Of a stretch of DNA of 47,589 nt, positions 1-8,456 are shown in pieces; within the stretch, counting starts at the first letter, position 1; each line of letters begins with the position of its first letter. The notes below the pieces were generated by a model. It did no database searches and was not told the origin of the DNA. It saw only the letters and a list, made by a program, of their open reading frames with translations. The DNA is from Methanolacinia paynteri (GTDB lineage Archaea > Halobacteriota > Methanomicrobia > Methanomicrobiales > Methanomicrobiaceae): NCBI RefSeq assembly GCF_000784355.1, contig NZ_KN360942.1, forward strand, positions 45,073-92,661. The letters run 5' to 3'. A program made the position numbers and the translations under genes.

Positions 1-340
1 AAGCTTCGATTAAATCTTCGTTATAGCCCAGCGCCCGTCCGATCGTTCTCGCGATCTTCGAGACGAGCTGGACATGAATCGAGCGGTGGGTGATATGCTC
101 GTTATCGATAAAATAGAAGACCTGCGTCTTGTCGATATATCTCGAATAGGCCTTCGAGTGGATGATCCGGTCGATATCGCGGAAGAAAGGAGGACGAAGC
201 CACGGATCTTCGGGCTTTGAATTCTTTCTCCTAACCGCCTCGCTGTTCAGGCACGCACCTTTCGAATAACTGCTACCGACCGAAGCACTCCGCTCCTTTA
301 TCCTGTCGATCGTCTCTTTGCTGAGCTGCACAATGATCAT
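1..340 (-). CDS. dNTP triphosphohydrolase (HD superfamily), N-terminal part
   Basis: The reading frame starts at the ATG complementary to 338-340 and runs off the left edge, giving about 113 residues. It begins MIIVQLSKETIDRIKE and contains PWLRPPFFRDIDRIIHSKAYSRYIDKTQVF followed by a segment around ITHRSIHVQLVSKIARTIGR. This arrangement (a region with Asp/Arg before the first HD-domain histidine, then the conserved RxxHxxQV-like helix) is typical of the dGTPase/dNTPase branch of HD phosphohydrolases, which cleave dNTPs to deoxynucleosides and triphosphate. The catalytic HD pair itself lies outside the window. It is divergent in composition from the AT-rich island to its right and probably marks the chromosomal backbone. 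Confidence 0.8.
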   Translation of the reverse strand, partial: MIIVQLSKETIDRIKERSASVGSSYSKGACLNSEAVRRKNSKPEDPWLRPPFFRDIDRIIHSKAYSRYIDKTQVFYFIDNEHITHRSIHVQLVSKIARTIGRALGYNEDLIEA

Positions 341-518
341 TTTCGTCTGTATTGTTAAAAAAGGATGTTTGGTTTATTCACAAAACCGGTACCCTATTGA
401 ATGCTATCAGGCATTATAATCCAACAACTGAGAGATCTATGTTGTAAATCACTACAAAAATCCGATAAAATATTAAGAGCGACCATCTGATATCGGCTAT
501 AAAAAAATGAAATTTGTG

Positions 519-1643
519 TTATGATATTTTAATGTCCCTGAAGTTCAGCGATACAATCTCTCCTGTATGTGCATCGATAATAGCAGTAGTTGTCTTTCGC
601 GAATCTTCTTTCCGCATCTCAGAGTCGCTGAAGGTTATGTACCAGATCAGCCTGATTGGGTCCGGCTGATCGGCATAAACCAGTTCGTCCTGGTCGTACC
701 AGTTGAGAGAATTTTCGTGGCCGTTTAAGATCCTGTATTGTATATTCAGGTCTTCACCCGGATAGCTTTCCTTCAGTTTTGTCTCCAAAAGCCTTTTTGC
801 TTCATTTTCTGAAATCGTCGGTACGGGTGAAAGGGTGGTGAGATTCTTCATCAGTCCGGGATCTTTTAACTCGTCCCTGTATCTCCTGACAACGTCCTCG
901 ATAAGATCGTATTGAACGTATATCTGGTCATTTAAGTACTGGACACCGCCGTAGGTATTAAAAAGAACTATATATGCAAGGCCCATGCCACTGCTTGAAT
1001 CGACATCGATTTTGCAGATATAGAAATCATTCTCCTTTTCTTCAATGAAATCATTCCCTTTCGCATTTCTTACAAATTCCAGCACCTTATCTTCAGCTTC
1101 TTCAATTGAGACCGTCCTGATCTCTTCTTTTAAAGGCTTGTACCATGATTCTCTTCCATAAAAAACAACGTCCCCGGATCCCGGATCGACTTTGACTGCA
1201 ACGATATTGTTATGTATGTTTTGTTCAAGTCCTTTCCATCTTATTTTCTGGATCTCCATGTATTTTTCCGATGTGTCGTCCACGTTGGCGAAGACAATTC
1301 CCGGGGGACCATAAGTTGATGATTCGTGATCCTGCCAGTACCCTTCAAGTTCCGATCTTTCCACATTGGGAAATAACCTTACAATTTCATCCTTCGCGTC
1401 TTCAATCAGCCCGGACTTTGTCTGCTCGTCGTAATCCGGATAATAATCTCTCCACGAGACTGCCGCCTGTGTGCTTTCCGGTTGAACCTGCTGTGTTGTT
1501 TGAGCCGTTACCAGATCTGCCGGTGAAACCTGGTTGTTCTCCGGCTGATCTGATTCAAGAAATGTACAGCCTGAAGCAAGGATTGTAAAAATTAAACATA
1601 TTGTCATCACAAAAACCAAAATTGCCGTTTGTTCTTTTTTCAT
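519..1643 (-). CDS. PepSY-like lipoprotein, paralog 1
   Basis: About 374 residues. The ATG at 1643 is preferred to the in-frame upstream start at 1661 because AGGGTGA lies a few bases before it. The N-terminus (MKKEQTAILVF, hydrophobic stretch, LASGC) is a lipoprotein signal with the lipobox Cys, so the protein should be anchored on the outer face of the membrane. After a Gln/Thr/Ser-rich linker come repeated acidic alpha-beta units of PepSY type: a helix starting IEEAEDKVLEF and another starting SENEAKRLLETKLKE. The protein ends with AIIDAHTGEIVSL, the usual last strand of a PepSY domain. It is a paralog of the genes at 1891-2976 and 6417-7505. Its substrate or partner is unknown. The neighbouring ABC exporter and the shared promoter box suggest a common envelope function. 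Confidence 0.75.
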   Translation of the reverse strand: MKKEQTAILVFVMTICLIFTILASGCTFLESDQPENNQVSPADLVTAQTTQQVQPESTQAAVSWRDYYPDYDEQTKSGLIEDAKDEIVRLFPNVERSELEGYWQDHESSTYGPPGIVFANVDDTSEKYMEIQKIRWKGLEQNIHNNIVAVKVDPGSGDVVFYGRESWYKPLKEEIRTVSIEEAEDKVLEFVRNAKGNDFIEEKENDFYICKIDVDSSSGMGLAYIVLFNTYGGVQYLNDQIYVQYDLIEDVVRRYRDELKDPGLMKNLTTLSPVPTISENEAKRLLETKLKESYPGEDLNIQYRILNGHENSLNWYDQDELVYADQPDPIRLIWYITFSDSEMRKEDSRKTTTAIIDAHTGEIVSLNFRDIKIS

Positions 1644-1785
1644 AAAATCACCCTGCTGCAAAACCGTGAAAAGAACCGTAGGTCTCTTTTAATAATTATT
1701 ACTTTTAATCCCACACGTGATCTTTTTTTAATCACCTGATAAGGGATTTATGTGGGAAAAGTCGTTTTTTTATTTTGCGGCTTCA

Positions 1786-1831
1786 TTCCGGTCTCACCTC
1801 AGATCCGTCCTCATTCTGATATATGCTATCC
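1786..1831 (-). pseudogene. Duplicated 3' end of an ABC-2 permease gene
   Basis: Read on the minus strand, this 46-bp stretch nearly repeats the last codons and trailing bases of the intact permease gene ending at 3265 (GGATAGCATATGTCAG... GAGGACGGATTTGAGGTGAGACCGG). It carries a few substitutions and a small deletion. The intact gene encodes AYVRFMRTDLR here. No reading frame leads into the fragment, so it is a scar of a duplication that copied permease end plus lipoprotein gene. The TATA-like ATATAT of the downstream lipoprotein promoter lies inside it. Confidence 0.65.
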
Positions 1832-1836
1832 GTTTC

Positions 1837-1851
1837 CCGGACAAAGTGCGA
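1837..1851 (-). promoter_or_regulatory. Island palindromic box, copy 1 (CCGGAC-AAA-GTGCGA)
   Basis: Variant of the 15-bp box whose best copy (7574-7588) is a perfect inverted repeat. In the direction of minus-strand transcription it is followed about 10 bases later by CATATAT, a plausible TATA element, and then by the lipoprotein gene starting at 1643. Confidence 0.55.
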
Positions 1852-1890
1852 GCCGATTTGAGTTTTCAAAAAAATGTTTATGGATTAAAA

Positions 1891-2976
1891 TTATATGTCG
1901 ATTATTTCGCCAGTATGCGCATCAATAATTCCGTAATGCATTCTCCCGTTAGGAGTAATATAAGGAAGCTCCCAGATTATTTTCAACGGATTTGTTACGT
2001 AACCGTCTTCAATGTCCATATAATAAGGCTCATCCAGCCACTGAAGATTGGGATAATAATAGTACTGGTAACGCTGGCAGTATTCGATATCCACTTCACT
2101 TCCCCCGTTATTCTCTTTCAGGCGTTCTTCAAGTATCTCCTTTGCCTCGCCGATTGTTATATGCGGTTCCGGCGACAGTGTAGTAATCTGCGATAGTGCG
2201 TCAGGATCCCTCCTGGTATCAAAGTAATTGTTGACAGTATCAAGCCTCATATCATAATTTACGCTGCTGTGATCTTCAAAGTAGACTACACCTTTGTAGG
2301 TTGTGCAGATATCCAGGTCAAGGAACAGGTCATCGTCATAATCCCGCCTGGCAATATAGAACTCATCCTTATGCTCTTCATAATATTCTTCGCCGACCAT
2401 CTTTTTGTAGAACTTGAGTGCATGCTCTTCAGCCTCATCGACAGATATGATCGCTTCATCGTCCCCATCCATCCCGAACCCGTCCGGTCCGTAACGTCCG
2501 ATCGTTTTCCTTTCGGGATCATATATGACATTGACAGTTCTCGGATCATTCTGGTCGTAATACTTGTAGATTGCTCTTCTTTCCTCCACTTTTGAGAGGT
2601 CTAGTACATCTGAAAAGACAATCGCGGGCACGATATACCCGCTACAATATAGTCGTCCCCATGAAACGTTGTCAAGAGTATTCTCATCCAGTTCCGGGAA
2701 AAGTCTTATAATTTCCTGCTTTGCCTCGTCTACAAGCAATTCTTTCTCTTCCTCGCTGTAAGGAGGGACCGGATTCTCTTCCTGAGGCCAGGGCACTTTT
2801 ATCGTGGAATTTTCCGACGAAAAAGTTACGAAAGGATATTGTTCTCCTGTAGATTGAACAGTTGACGTTTCCGAAACCCCCACCTCATTGGAACCGGGAG
2901 TGTATCCCGATACCGTTACGACAGTGAACATGAATATAAATAAAATGACGAATTTAATTTTCTCTGATTTTTTCAT
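1891..2976 (-). CDS. PepSY-like secreted protein, paralog 2 (lipobox Cys lost)
   Basis: 361 residues. It has the same layout as the paralogs: a basic N-terminus MKKSEKIK, a hydrophobic segment, a short Ser/Thr-rich linker, then IKVPWPQEENPVPPYSEEEK (nearly identical in the paralog at 6417-7505), two acidic PepSY-like units (VDEAEEHALKFYKK; IGEAKEILEERLKEN) and the closing GIIDAHTGEIIDI. The lipobox position reads VSGYT rather than ISGCT: the codon is TAC where the paralogs have a Cys codon. The protein should therefore be secreted or signal-anchored rather than lipid-modified. Its promoter carries a degenerate copy of the island box at 3045-3059. Function unknown; extracytoplasmic location is inferred from the signal. 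Confidence 0.72.
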   Translation of the reverse strand: MKKSEKIKFVILFIFMFTVVTVSGYTPGSNEVGVSETSTVQSTGEQYPFVTFSSENSTIKVPWPQEENPVPPYSEEEKELLVDEAKQEIIRLFPELDENTLDNVSWGRLYCSGYIVPAIVFSDVLDLSKVEERRAIYKYYDQNDPRTVNVIYDPERKTIGRYGPDGFGMDGDDEAIISVDEAEEHALKFYKKMVGEEYYEEHKDEFYIARRDYDDDLFLDLDICTTYKGVVYFEDHSSVNYDMRLDTVNNYFDTRRDPDALSQITTLSPEPHITIGEAKEILEERLKENNGGSEVDIEYCQRYQYYYYPNLQWLDEPYYMDIEDGYVTNPLKIIWELPYITPNGRMHYGIIDAHTGEIIDI

Positions 2977-3044
2977 TATATTTCCTCAACATCCTGGTTG
3001 AAACATTTCAGGCTAGTGTCTGGCTTAATAATATATGCATTTTC

Positions 3045-3059
3045 TATGGCAGATTTCGA
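3045..3059 (-). promoter_or_regulatory. Island palindromic box, degenerate copy (TATGGC-AGA-TTTCGA)
   Basis: Aligned over AATAATATATG-nnn-TTTCT with the perfect copy upstream of the paralog at 6417-7505. The distance from ATATAT to the start codon is about the same in both promoters (roughly 52-55 bases). The core palindrome is degenerate here, but the flanks and spacing are conserved. Confidence 0.4.
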
Positions 3060-3264
3060 ATTATAAACGACCAGACAAATGTAAAAGGATAACGGATCTC
3101 AAAAGTAAATACATCGAATTTCGATAACGGTTTTCAAAGGCCTTCAACAATAGGATTTTCAAACAAAAAAAATTAGTAATATTTATTGTGTTTTTTCTTT
3201 GTCATCCGGAAGTTCACATCACCTTAAAATAATCCATACCGGCGTATGCATTTTTCTTCCGGTC

Positions 3265-4254
3265 TCACCTCAAATCCGTCCTCATAAATCTGACATATGC
3301 TATCCCAAAAAATACCACGGGATATGCGATAAGGAAGAGGATATAGCCCCAGATTGAAGCGAGTGTTTCTCCCACTGGAGGCAGTCCCTTTTCAAATTCT
3401 TCTCTCCATGAGCCGCTAGAATCCCTGCAGTGCTGGGGCCATGTCAGAACCTTGGATAACTCCCAATAATCCATCCTAATAGAAATATATTCTACAAACT
3501 GCATTAACTCATCTTTATTTTTATTATAATCCACGGACATCTGGTACAATTCGTTATTATCGAGGCTGTCAATGTATTGATATTCAGTAGAAGGGTCAGG
3601 TCCCATAATAAATTCTGTTGCGTAACTTCCGGCCGTATAAATCACACTTGTGATGAATAGCAATGCCAACAGTGAAAAAACGAGTGACATCCCGCTTGTC
3701 TTGGAAAACGTGGATATCATTAGTGACATAATGAATATTCCAGAGAGGAAGAGAACAGTAAACAGCCAAAACATGAATATATAGCTCATTTCGGTAATCC
3801 CGGGAACGATTGAATGGACAAGAAGTACTGCAAATGCCAGAACAAAGACAATGCTTGTCGTAATTGCCAGCACAATTATTCCGCCAAAGGCTTTTCCATT
3901 GATTATTTCATCCCTGTAAACGGGAACGGATAATATCGCCTTAATCGAACCTGATTCACGTTCCTTAGTAATAAGGTCAAAACCAAGCGCTACTGCAATA
4001 ATCGGGCCGAAGATTGAGCTACCCCCGATCGCACTCATGATTCCACCGAATATGTTGACGGTATAAGGCAGGTTGTAGATTGAAGAAGTACCGCTGCTGT
4101 AGCTGGTTAACTCCTCCAGATAGGTGCCGGTTTCCTTAAGAATATATATCCCACAGATTGTCAAAAGTAAAAACAGAAGACCGATAAAACGGCGACTGGT
4201 TAAATGATCCTGTGCTTCTTTGGTTGCAATGAGCCCGATCCTGTGTAAATCCAT
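3265..4254 (-). CDS. ABC-2 type transporter permease B
   Basis: The start at 4254 (MDLHRIGLIATKEAQDHL) is chosen over the in-frame start at 4272 because GGAGGT lies six bases before it and the sister permease begins in the same way (MDLTRLAIISKKEFIDHI). 329 residues with about six membrane segments. Between the first two is a long external loop, and after TM2 comes the cytoplasmic stretch FDLITKERESGSIKAILSVPVYRDEIINGKAFGG, the hallmark of ABC-2 permeases (NosY/YhaP group). It ends FFGIAYVRFMRTDLR. It lies 14 bases downstream of permease A and probably forms a heterodimeric membrane channel with it. Confidence 0.85.
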   Translation of the reverse strand: MDLHRIGLIATKEAQDHLTSRRFIGLLFLLLTICGIYILKETGTYLEELTSYSSGTSSIYNLPYTVNIFGGIMSAIGGSSIFGPIIAVALGFDLITKERESGSIKAILSVPVYRDEIINGKAFGGIIVLAITTSIVFVLAFAVLLVHSIVPGITEMSYIFMFWLFTVLFLSGIFIMSLMISTFSKTSGMSLVFSLLALLFITSVIYTAGSYATEFIMGPDPSTEYQYIDSLDNNELYQMSVDYNKNKDELMQFVEYISIRMDYWELSKVLTWPQHCRDSSGSWREEFEKGLPPVGETLASIWGYILFLIAYPVVFFGIAYVRFMRTDLR

Positions 4255-4268
4255 GTTATACCTCCATT

Positions 4269-5279
4269 TCACCTGAGATCGGACCTCATAAATCTAACAT
4301 AGGCTATCCCGAAGAAAAACACCGGCCACATAATGAAAACAATTAGTTTTATCCATTGATCTTCTATTAAAGTCCAGAATGTGGGTTCTTCGATGGTCTG
4401 GTCTATGTCGGAGTCAACAAAGTCTAGGTCGAATTTGTTGATTACATACCCTGAAGGCATTGTAATTGGAAGAGTTATCTGCTGGTATACATATCTTATT
4501 GAAAATGTATTGAAAAAACCGTAAATTGCCATACTATTTCCATTGTATTCATCCATAGCCTCCTGATACGCAGCGTACTGGGCGGAAGAGGCCATGTCCG
4601 GGATATCCTCCGGGGGGTCTCCAACTAACAAATAAGTTCCTAATGCGCCTCCGCCTGTGGGAATTATGAACAGCATGATAAAAACAATTGCAAGTGCCAA
4701 AATCAACGAACCGCTGCTTGTATTCGTTATCACGGATGTCATTAATGAAACTGTGAATGATGCAATCATGAAGAGCAGGGTTATCAGCCAGATCAGGCCT
4801 ATACCCATTATTTCGTCTATATCCGGAACAATGCCAAGGATCAGCATAACCGCGAAGATGATGATAAAACCGGCTATACTTATTGCAGTCAGGGCCATTA
4901 TACCCCCTATCGCCTTTCCGTTTATCAGTTCATCCCTGTATAGCGGCTGTGAAAGGATTGTTTTTATCGAACGTCCTTCTCTTTCTCCTGAAATGAGATC
5001 AAAACCAAGTGCAAGTCCGATAACTATCCCAAGACCATCAACACCGATGGAACTTACAATTCCTGAAAAAACCCTTAACGCCGAAGGTTGGAATAATAAA
5101 TATTCACCGCTGGTTCCACTTTTGTAGCTCTCAAGCGCATTATTGTAGTCATCGACACCGCTTGCCGTCTCAATCACGAGTACTAGGCAGAAGATGATCA
5201 TTATCCAGAACAGCCTTTTGCTGAGGATATGATCGATAAACTCTTTTTTTGATATTATCGCAAGCCTTGTAAGATCCAA
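4269..5279 (-). CDS. ABC-2 type transporter permease A
   Basis: 336 residues, start codon TTG at 5279 with the Shine-Dalgarno AGGAGGG embedded in the last codons of the ATPase gene, so translation of the two is probably coupled. It has about six transmembrane segments, the FDLISGEREGRSIKTILSQPLYRDELINGKAIGG cytoplasmic motif after TM2, and the terminal FFGIAYVRFMRSDLR. Homologous to permease B throughout, so the pair arose by duplication. The large second external region (GTYLLVGDPPEDIPDM onward) differs strongly between the two. Probably exports a substrate or acts on the membrane together with the ATPase; the substrate cannot be read from sequence. Confidence 0.85.
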   Translation of the reverse strand: MDLTRLAIISKKEFIDHILSKRLFWIMIIFCLVLVIETASGVDDYNNALESYKSGTSGEYLLFQPSALRVFSGIVSSIGVDGLGIVIGLALGFDLISGEREGRSIKTILSQPLYRDELINGKAIGGIMALTAISIAGFIIIFAVMLILGIVPDIDEIMGIGLIWLITLLFMIASFTVSLMTSVITNTSSGSLILALAIVFIMLFIIPTGGGALGTYLLVGDPPEDIPDMASSAQYAAYQEAMDEYNGNSMAIYGFFNTFSIRYVYQQITLPITMPSGYVINKFDLDFVDSDIDQTIEEPTFWTLIEDQWIKLIVFIMWPVFFFGIAYVRFMRSDLR

Positions 5280-5282
5280 CGT

Positions 5283-6206
5283 CTATTCCCTCCTGTAGAC
5301 TTTCAGGAAGAGATCTTCAAGCCCCGGTCGGTCAAGGTACATCTCGGTTATACCGGAGCAGTGATCTTTTAACTTCTCTGCAAGAACGGGACGGATATCA
5401 TTTTCGACCGAGATTTCTATTCCTTCCTTTGTCCTTTCGATCTCAAGAATGGCGGGATTTTTAATCGATTCGATCTCAGTGTAAAGGTTCGGTTTAATGG
5501 ATTTGATAACAATCTTTTGTCTTGTGCCACTCTGCCTGATAAGTTCGTCCTCGACTTCCTCGACTGATCCTTTCGCGACAAGTCTTCCCTGCGAGATTAT
5601 TCCGAGTGTAGTGCACACTGCCCTAACCTCCGAGAGGATATGGGAGCATATGAGGACGGTCTTCCCTTCCTTTTCGAGCTCTTTTATAATCTCCCTGTAC
5701 CTCAATACTCCCTCCGGGTCCAGGTTTGCAGTCGGTTCGTCGAGGATTACTACCTTCGGGTCGTTCAAAAGAGCAAGTGCAAGCCCGAGCCTCTGGTTCA
5801 TTCCCCTCGAATATTCGCCGACTTTCTGGGTAACTCCATTGAGCCTGACGCTTTTCAGTAGCCTTTCGATTCTTTCTTCCCTCTCGCTCTTTTCTATCGG
5901 GTAGAATTTTCCGAGGTAGTCGAGGTTCTCGTATCCTGTCAGGTTCCTGTAGAATCCGACATCTTCAGGAAGATAGCCGAGGATCTCCTTTCCCTTTAGG
6001 GGGTTTAGTGCGACATTGACCCCATCTATCGTGCATATGCCGGATGTAGGTTCGATCATTCCCGTAAGCATCAGGATAGTCGTGCTTTTTCCTGCCCCGT
6101 TAGGACCAAGGAATCCGAATACTTCCCCGTCTTCTACTTCGAGATTCAGGTTGTCAACGGCGTTTTTTCCGTTGTATTCTTTGGTGAGATTTTCAGTTTT
6201 TATCAT
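5283..6206 (-). CDS. ABC transporter ATP-binding protein
   Basis: 307 residues, first gene of the exporter operon. Walker A GPNGAGKST lies near residue 35, the signature YSRGMNQR near 130, and Walker B VVILDEPT near 152, followed by the H-loop in LICSHILSE. The C-terminal 80 residues form the extra domain common to CcmA/NatA-type ATPases that serve ABC-2 permeases. It powers the two permeases encoded downstream. The promoter region to the right holds copy 3 of the island box at 6367-6381. Confidence 0.92.
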   Translation of the reverse strand: MIKTENLTKEYNGKNAVDNLNLEVEDGEVFGFLGPNGAGKSTTILMLTGMIEPTSGICTIDGVNVALNPLKGKEILGYLPEDVGFYRNLTGYENLDYLGKFYPIEKSEREERIERLLKSVRLNGVTQKVGEYSRGMNQRLGLALALLNDPKVVILDEPTANLDPEGVLRYREIIKELEKEGKTVLICSHILSEVRAVCTTLGIISQGRLVAKGSVEEVEDELIRQSGTRQKIVIKSIKPNLYTEIESIKNPAILEIERTKEGIEISVENDIRPVLAEKLKDHCSGITEMYLDRPGLEDLFLKVYRRE

Positions 6207-6366
6207 GTACTTCCCGTTATTGACTGTATTTTGTTCTCCGGAGTAATTTGGGAAACCTCAATGCTTTCCCTGGATTATTAAAACAGACATCTTATTTGGC
6301 TATTTATTACGTACCTAACTCTGCCTGTTTAAAATTAATATATAATTTAATATTATATCCTGTTTC

Positions 6367-6381
6367 TCGGACAAAGTACGA
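6367..6381 (-). promoter_or_regulatory. Island palindromic box (TCGGAC-AAA-GTACGA)
   Basis: One mismatch from the perfect inverted repeat. On the minus strand it is followed by GGATATAATATT and a further AT-rich stretch, then by the ABC ATPase gene (start 6206). It also lies just after the stop of the lipoprotein gene to its right. Confidence 0.55.
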
Positions 6382-6416
6382 ATTGATTTATAGTTCACAA
6401 AAAAATTATTTTTATA

Positions 6417-7505
6417 TTATGACTGAATATCAATAATTTCGCCGGTATGTGCATCAATAATACCATAATGTATACTTCCGTCTGCTGTTGTAAACGGGAG
6501 TTCCCAGATCAGTTTTATCGGACTTGTTACATAACCGTCCTCTATGTCCATATAATAAGAAGTATCAAGCCACTGAAGGTTAGGGAAATAATAATAGCCA
6601 AGGCGCTGGCAGTACTCTATATCCACATCATTACCATCGTTGTTCTCCTTTAGCTGGGCTTCAAGTATCTCTTTTGCCTCGTCAATTGTGATATCAGGTA
6701 CCTCTGATAAAGTTGTGATTTGAGACAGAATGTCAGGATTCCTCTGGCAAACAGAAAGTACATCGACACAGTTGAGAGTCATATCATAAATCACATTTGA
6801 GCAATCATAATGGTAAACAACTCCTTTATATTGAGTACATATTTCAACATTAAGAAATACAGAATTCAAGTCCTCTCCATCATCTCTAATCACTATCAAA
6901 TCATCTTTGTGTGCATCATATTCATCACCCATTACATTTTTATAGAACTCAATTACATGGTCCTCCGCCTCTTCGGAAGACATTACAAGCTCATCATCCG
7001 GGTTAAAATCTGCACTGCCATTAAATGCGTATGAGCATATTACCTTCCTTTCCGGATCATATTTAATATCAACAAATCTCCGGTCAAAATCTTCTGATAG
7101 AGCCTTCCTTTCCTCAAGCTTTGTGTTATCCACCACATGGGTAAAAACGATCGCCGGAGCAATATAGGAATAATATTTAGATCCCCAGGAATAACTGTCA
7201 AGAGTATCTTCGTCGATCTCAGGAAAAACTCTTATGATTTCCTCTTTTGCCTCCTCGACAAGCGACGCCTTCTCTTCATCACTGTATGGAGGGACAGGAT
7301 TCTCATCCTGTGGCCAGGGTACCTTTATCGTAGAATTCCCCGAAGAAGAGGCAAGAGCTGGAGTCTCTTTTTCCGTAGGGTGGACCGTTGGTTTCTCTGT
7401 AATCCGTGTATTTTCTGTAGTAGAAGTACAACCTGAAATGAAAACCGTAGTTAAGATAATTGCCATTAGCAGGATCAATGAAATTAAATTTATTTTTTTA
7501 ACCAT
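6417..7505 (-). CDS. PepSY-like lipoprotein, paralog 3
   Basis: 362 residues, ATG at 7505 preceded by AGTGATAAT. Signal MVKKINLISLILLMAIILTTVFISGC gives a clear lipobox (FISGC), so membrane anchoring is expected. A Thr/Pro-rich linker is followed by IKVPWPQDENPVPPYSDEEK, then repeated PepSY-like units (SSEEAEDHVIEFYKN; TIDEAKEILEAQLKEN) and the final GIIDAHTGEIIDI. It is closest to paralog 2 (1891-2976) and more distant from paralog 1. The perfect palindromic box at 7574-7588 lies directly upstream of its TATA element. The function is not recognised. Confidence 0.75.
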   Translation of the reverse strand: MVKKINLISLILLMAIILTTVFISGCTSTTENTRITEKPTVHPTEKETPALASSSGNSTIKVPWPQDENPVPPYSDEEKASLVEEAKEEIIRVFPEIDEDTLDSYSWGSKYYSYIAPAIVFTHVVDNTKLEERKALSEDFDRRFVDIKYDPERKVICSYAFNGSADFNPDDELVMSSEEAEDHVIEFYKNVMGDEYDAHKDDLIVIRDDGEDLNSVFLNVEICTQYKGVVYHYDCSNVIYDMTLNCVDVLSVCQRNPDILSQITTLSEVPDITIDEAKEILEAQLKENNDGNDVDIEYCQRLGYYYFPNLQWLDTSYYMDIEDGYVTSPIKLIWELPFTTADGSIHYGIIDAHTGEIIDIQS

Positions 7506-7573
7506 ATTATCACTTTGAATTCCAGCCGATGCTGTTTCAGAAAAATATCTAATTCAATAATATATGTCGTTTC

Positions 7574-7588
7574 TCGGACAAAGTCCGA
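7574..7588 (-). promoter_or_regulatory. Island palindromic box, perfect copy (TCGGAC-AAA-GTCCGA)
   Basis: Perfect 6+3+6 inverted repeat. Reading the minus strand, the palindrome is followed by GAAACGACATATATTATTG, which contains a TATA-like element, and the ATG of paralog 3 comes about 52 bases after it. A dimeric winged-helix regulator is the natural reader of such a site. Its position immediately upstream of BRE/TATA is compatible with activation or repression. Confidence 0.65.
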
Positions 7589-7696
7589 ACCGATTTGATT
7601 TCATTATGCCAGACTAATATATCCTGAAAAAATGGTTTGATTTTAGAGTTATATACCTGATCCAGTTATTCCTGAATTTAGTATAGATCTCATTAA

Positions 7697-8098
7697 TTAA
7701 GACAGAGTATATCTTACGTAACCAGTGTTACTAGTAGAACTAGTTAGCTTGGTTGTTATAACATGACTCCGGTGTTCTTCCTGCGTATCTTGATAGGTCT
7801 TATATCCTGTACTGACCAACCAAGTTCCAGATGATGTTTCAGAAAACGGACCGAAAGAGAAACGCGTGTTTGACACTGTAAGTCTGACTGTAATCCAGTC
7901 TACATCACCGACTATACTCTCGGCCTTTCCAAGAGCCTGGAACTGATCAGAAGAACTGCTGATCCAGTCTCCATCAGCGGTCACGTCATATGGCCCAATT
8001 GGTTGCGTATTAGCACTAACAGGCATCGCAAGAACAGCCCCTGCCGCAAGTATCATAAATACCAGCAGGGTTGCTTTTCCAAAGCTGATTTTTTTCAT
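7697..8098 (-). CDS. Small secreted protein of unknown function
   Basis: 133 residues. It has a classical signal peptide: MKKISFGKATLLVFMILAAGAVLAMPVSANT with likely cleavage after VSA. The mature part of about 100 residues has no Cys, is rich in Ser, Thr, Tyr and aromatic residues with alternating hydrophobic positions (WITVRLTVSNTRFSFGPFSE; GTWLVSTGYKTYQDTQEEHR), and is therefore probably beta-rich. No family is recognised with certainty. The GTW...GY...HRSHV pattern vaguely recalls lactococcin-972-like peptides, but this is weak. Its upstream region has a copy of the island box at 8255-8269, tying it to the lipoproteins and the ABC exporter. Confidence 0.7.
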   Translation of the reverse strand: MKKISFGKATLLVFMILAAGAVLAMPVSANTQPIGPYDVTADGDWISSSSDQFQALGKAESIVGDVDWITVRLTVSNTRFSFGPFSETSSGTWLVSTGYKTYQDTQEEHRSHVITTKLTSSTSNTGYVRYTLS

Positions 8099-8254
8099 TT
8101 TTTTACCTTCTTTTTTATTTTATTGAAGACAACGCTATATCGGGATCATGTCGAAATGCAGGGAATCTGGTCTGAAAGAGACTCCTTAAAACATCGGCTG
8201 GTCCTTCTTCGTAATCTTCATTCAGTCGTCTAATCTGGAGCTATATATCATTTC

Positions 8255-8269
8255 TAAGACAAAATGCGA
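8255..8269 (-). promoter_or_regulatory. Island palindromic box, variant (TAAGAC-AAA-ATGCGA)
   Basis: Located about 155 bases upstream of the secreted-protein gene and preceded on the plus strand by CTATATATCA, the same ATATAT-to-box arrangement as in the other copies. Directly beside it (about 8275-8290) is TTCGTAGTTTGTCCTA, a partial second copy in the other orientation. The rest of 8099-8456 is AT-rich with no gene. Confidence 0.45.
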
Positions 8270-8456
8270 ACTAATTCGTAGTTTGTCCTATTAATATCAC
8301 GCCCAAAAAAATGCAGAATTTTTTCTTGATTTAGAAAATATATTGTCTCGCTTTTTTTAAGAAAATTTAACGTTGAATATCAAGTTTGTATGAATAGAAT
8401 TCACAAAAAAATATTTCTTTAGACGCAACTGCGCCCATATAATTTACCAGAGAGTG

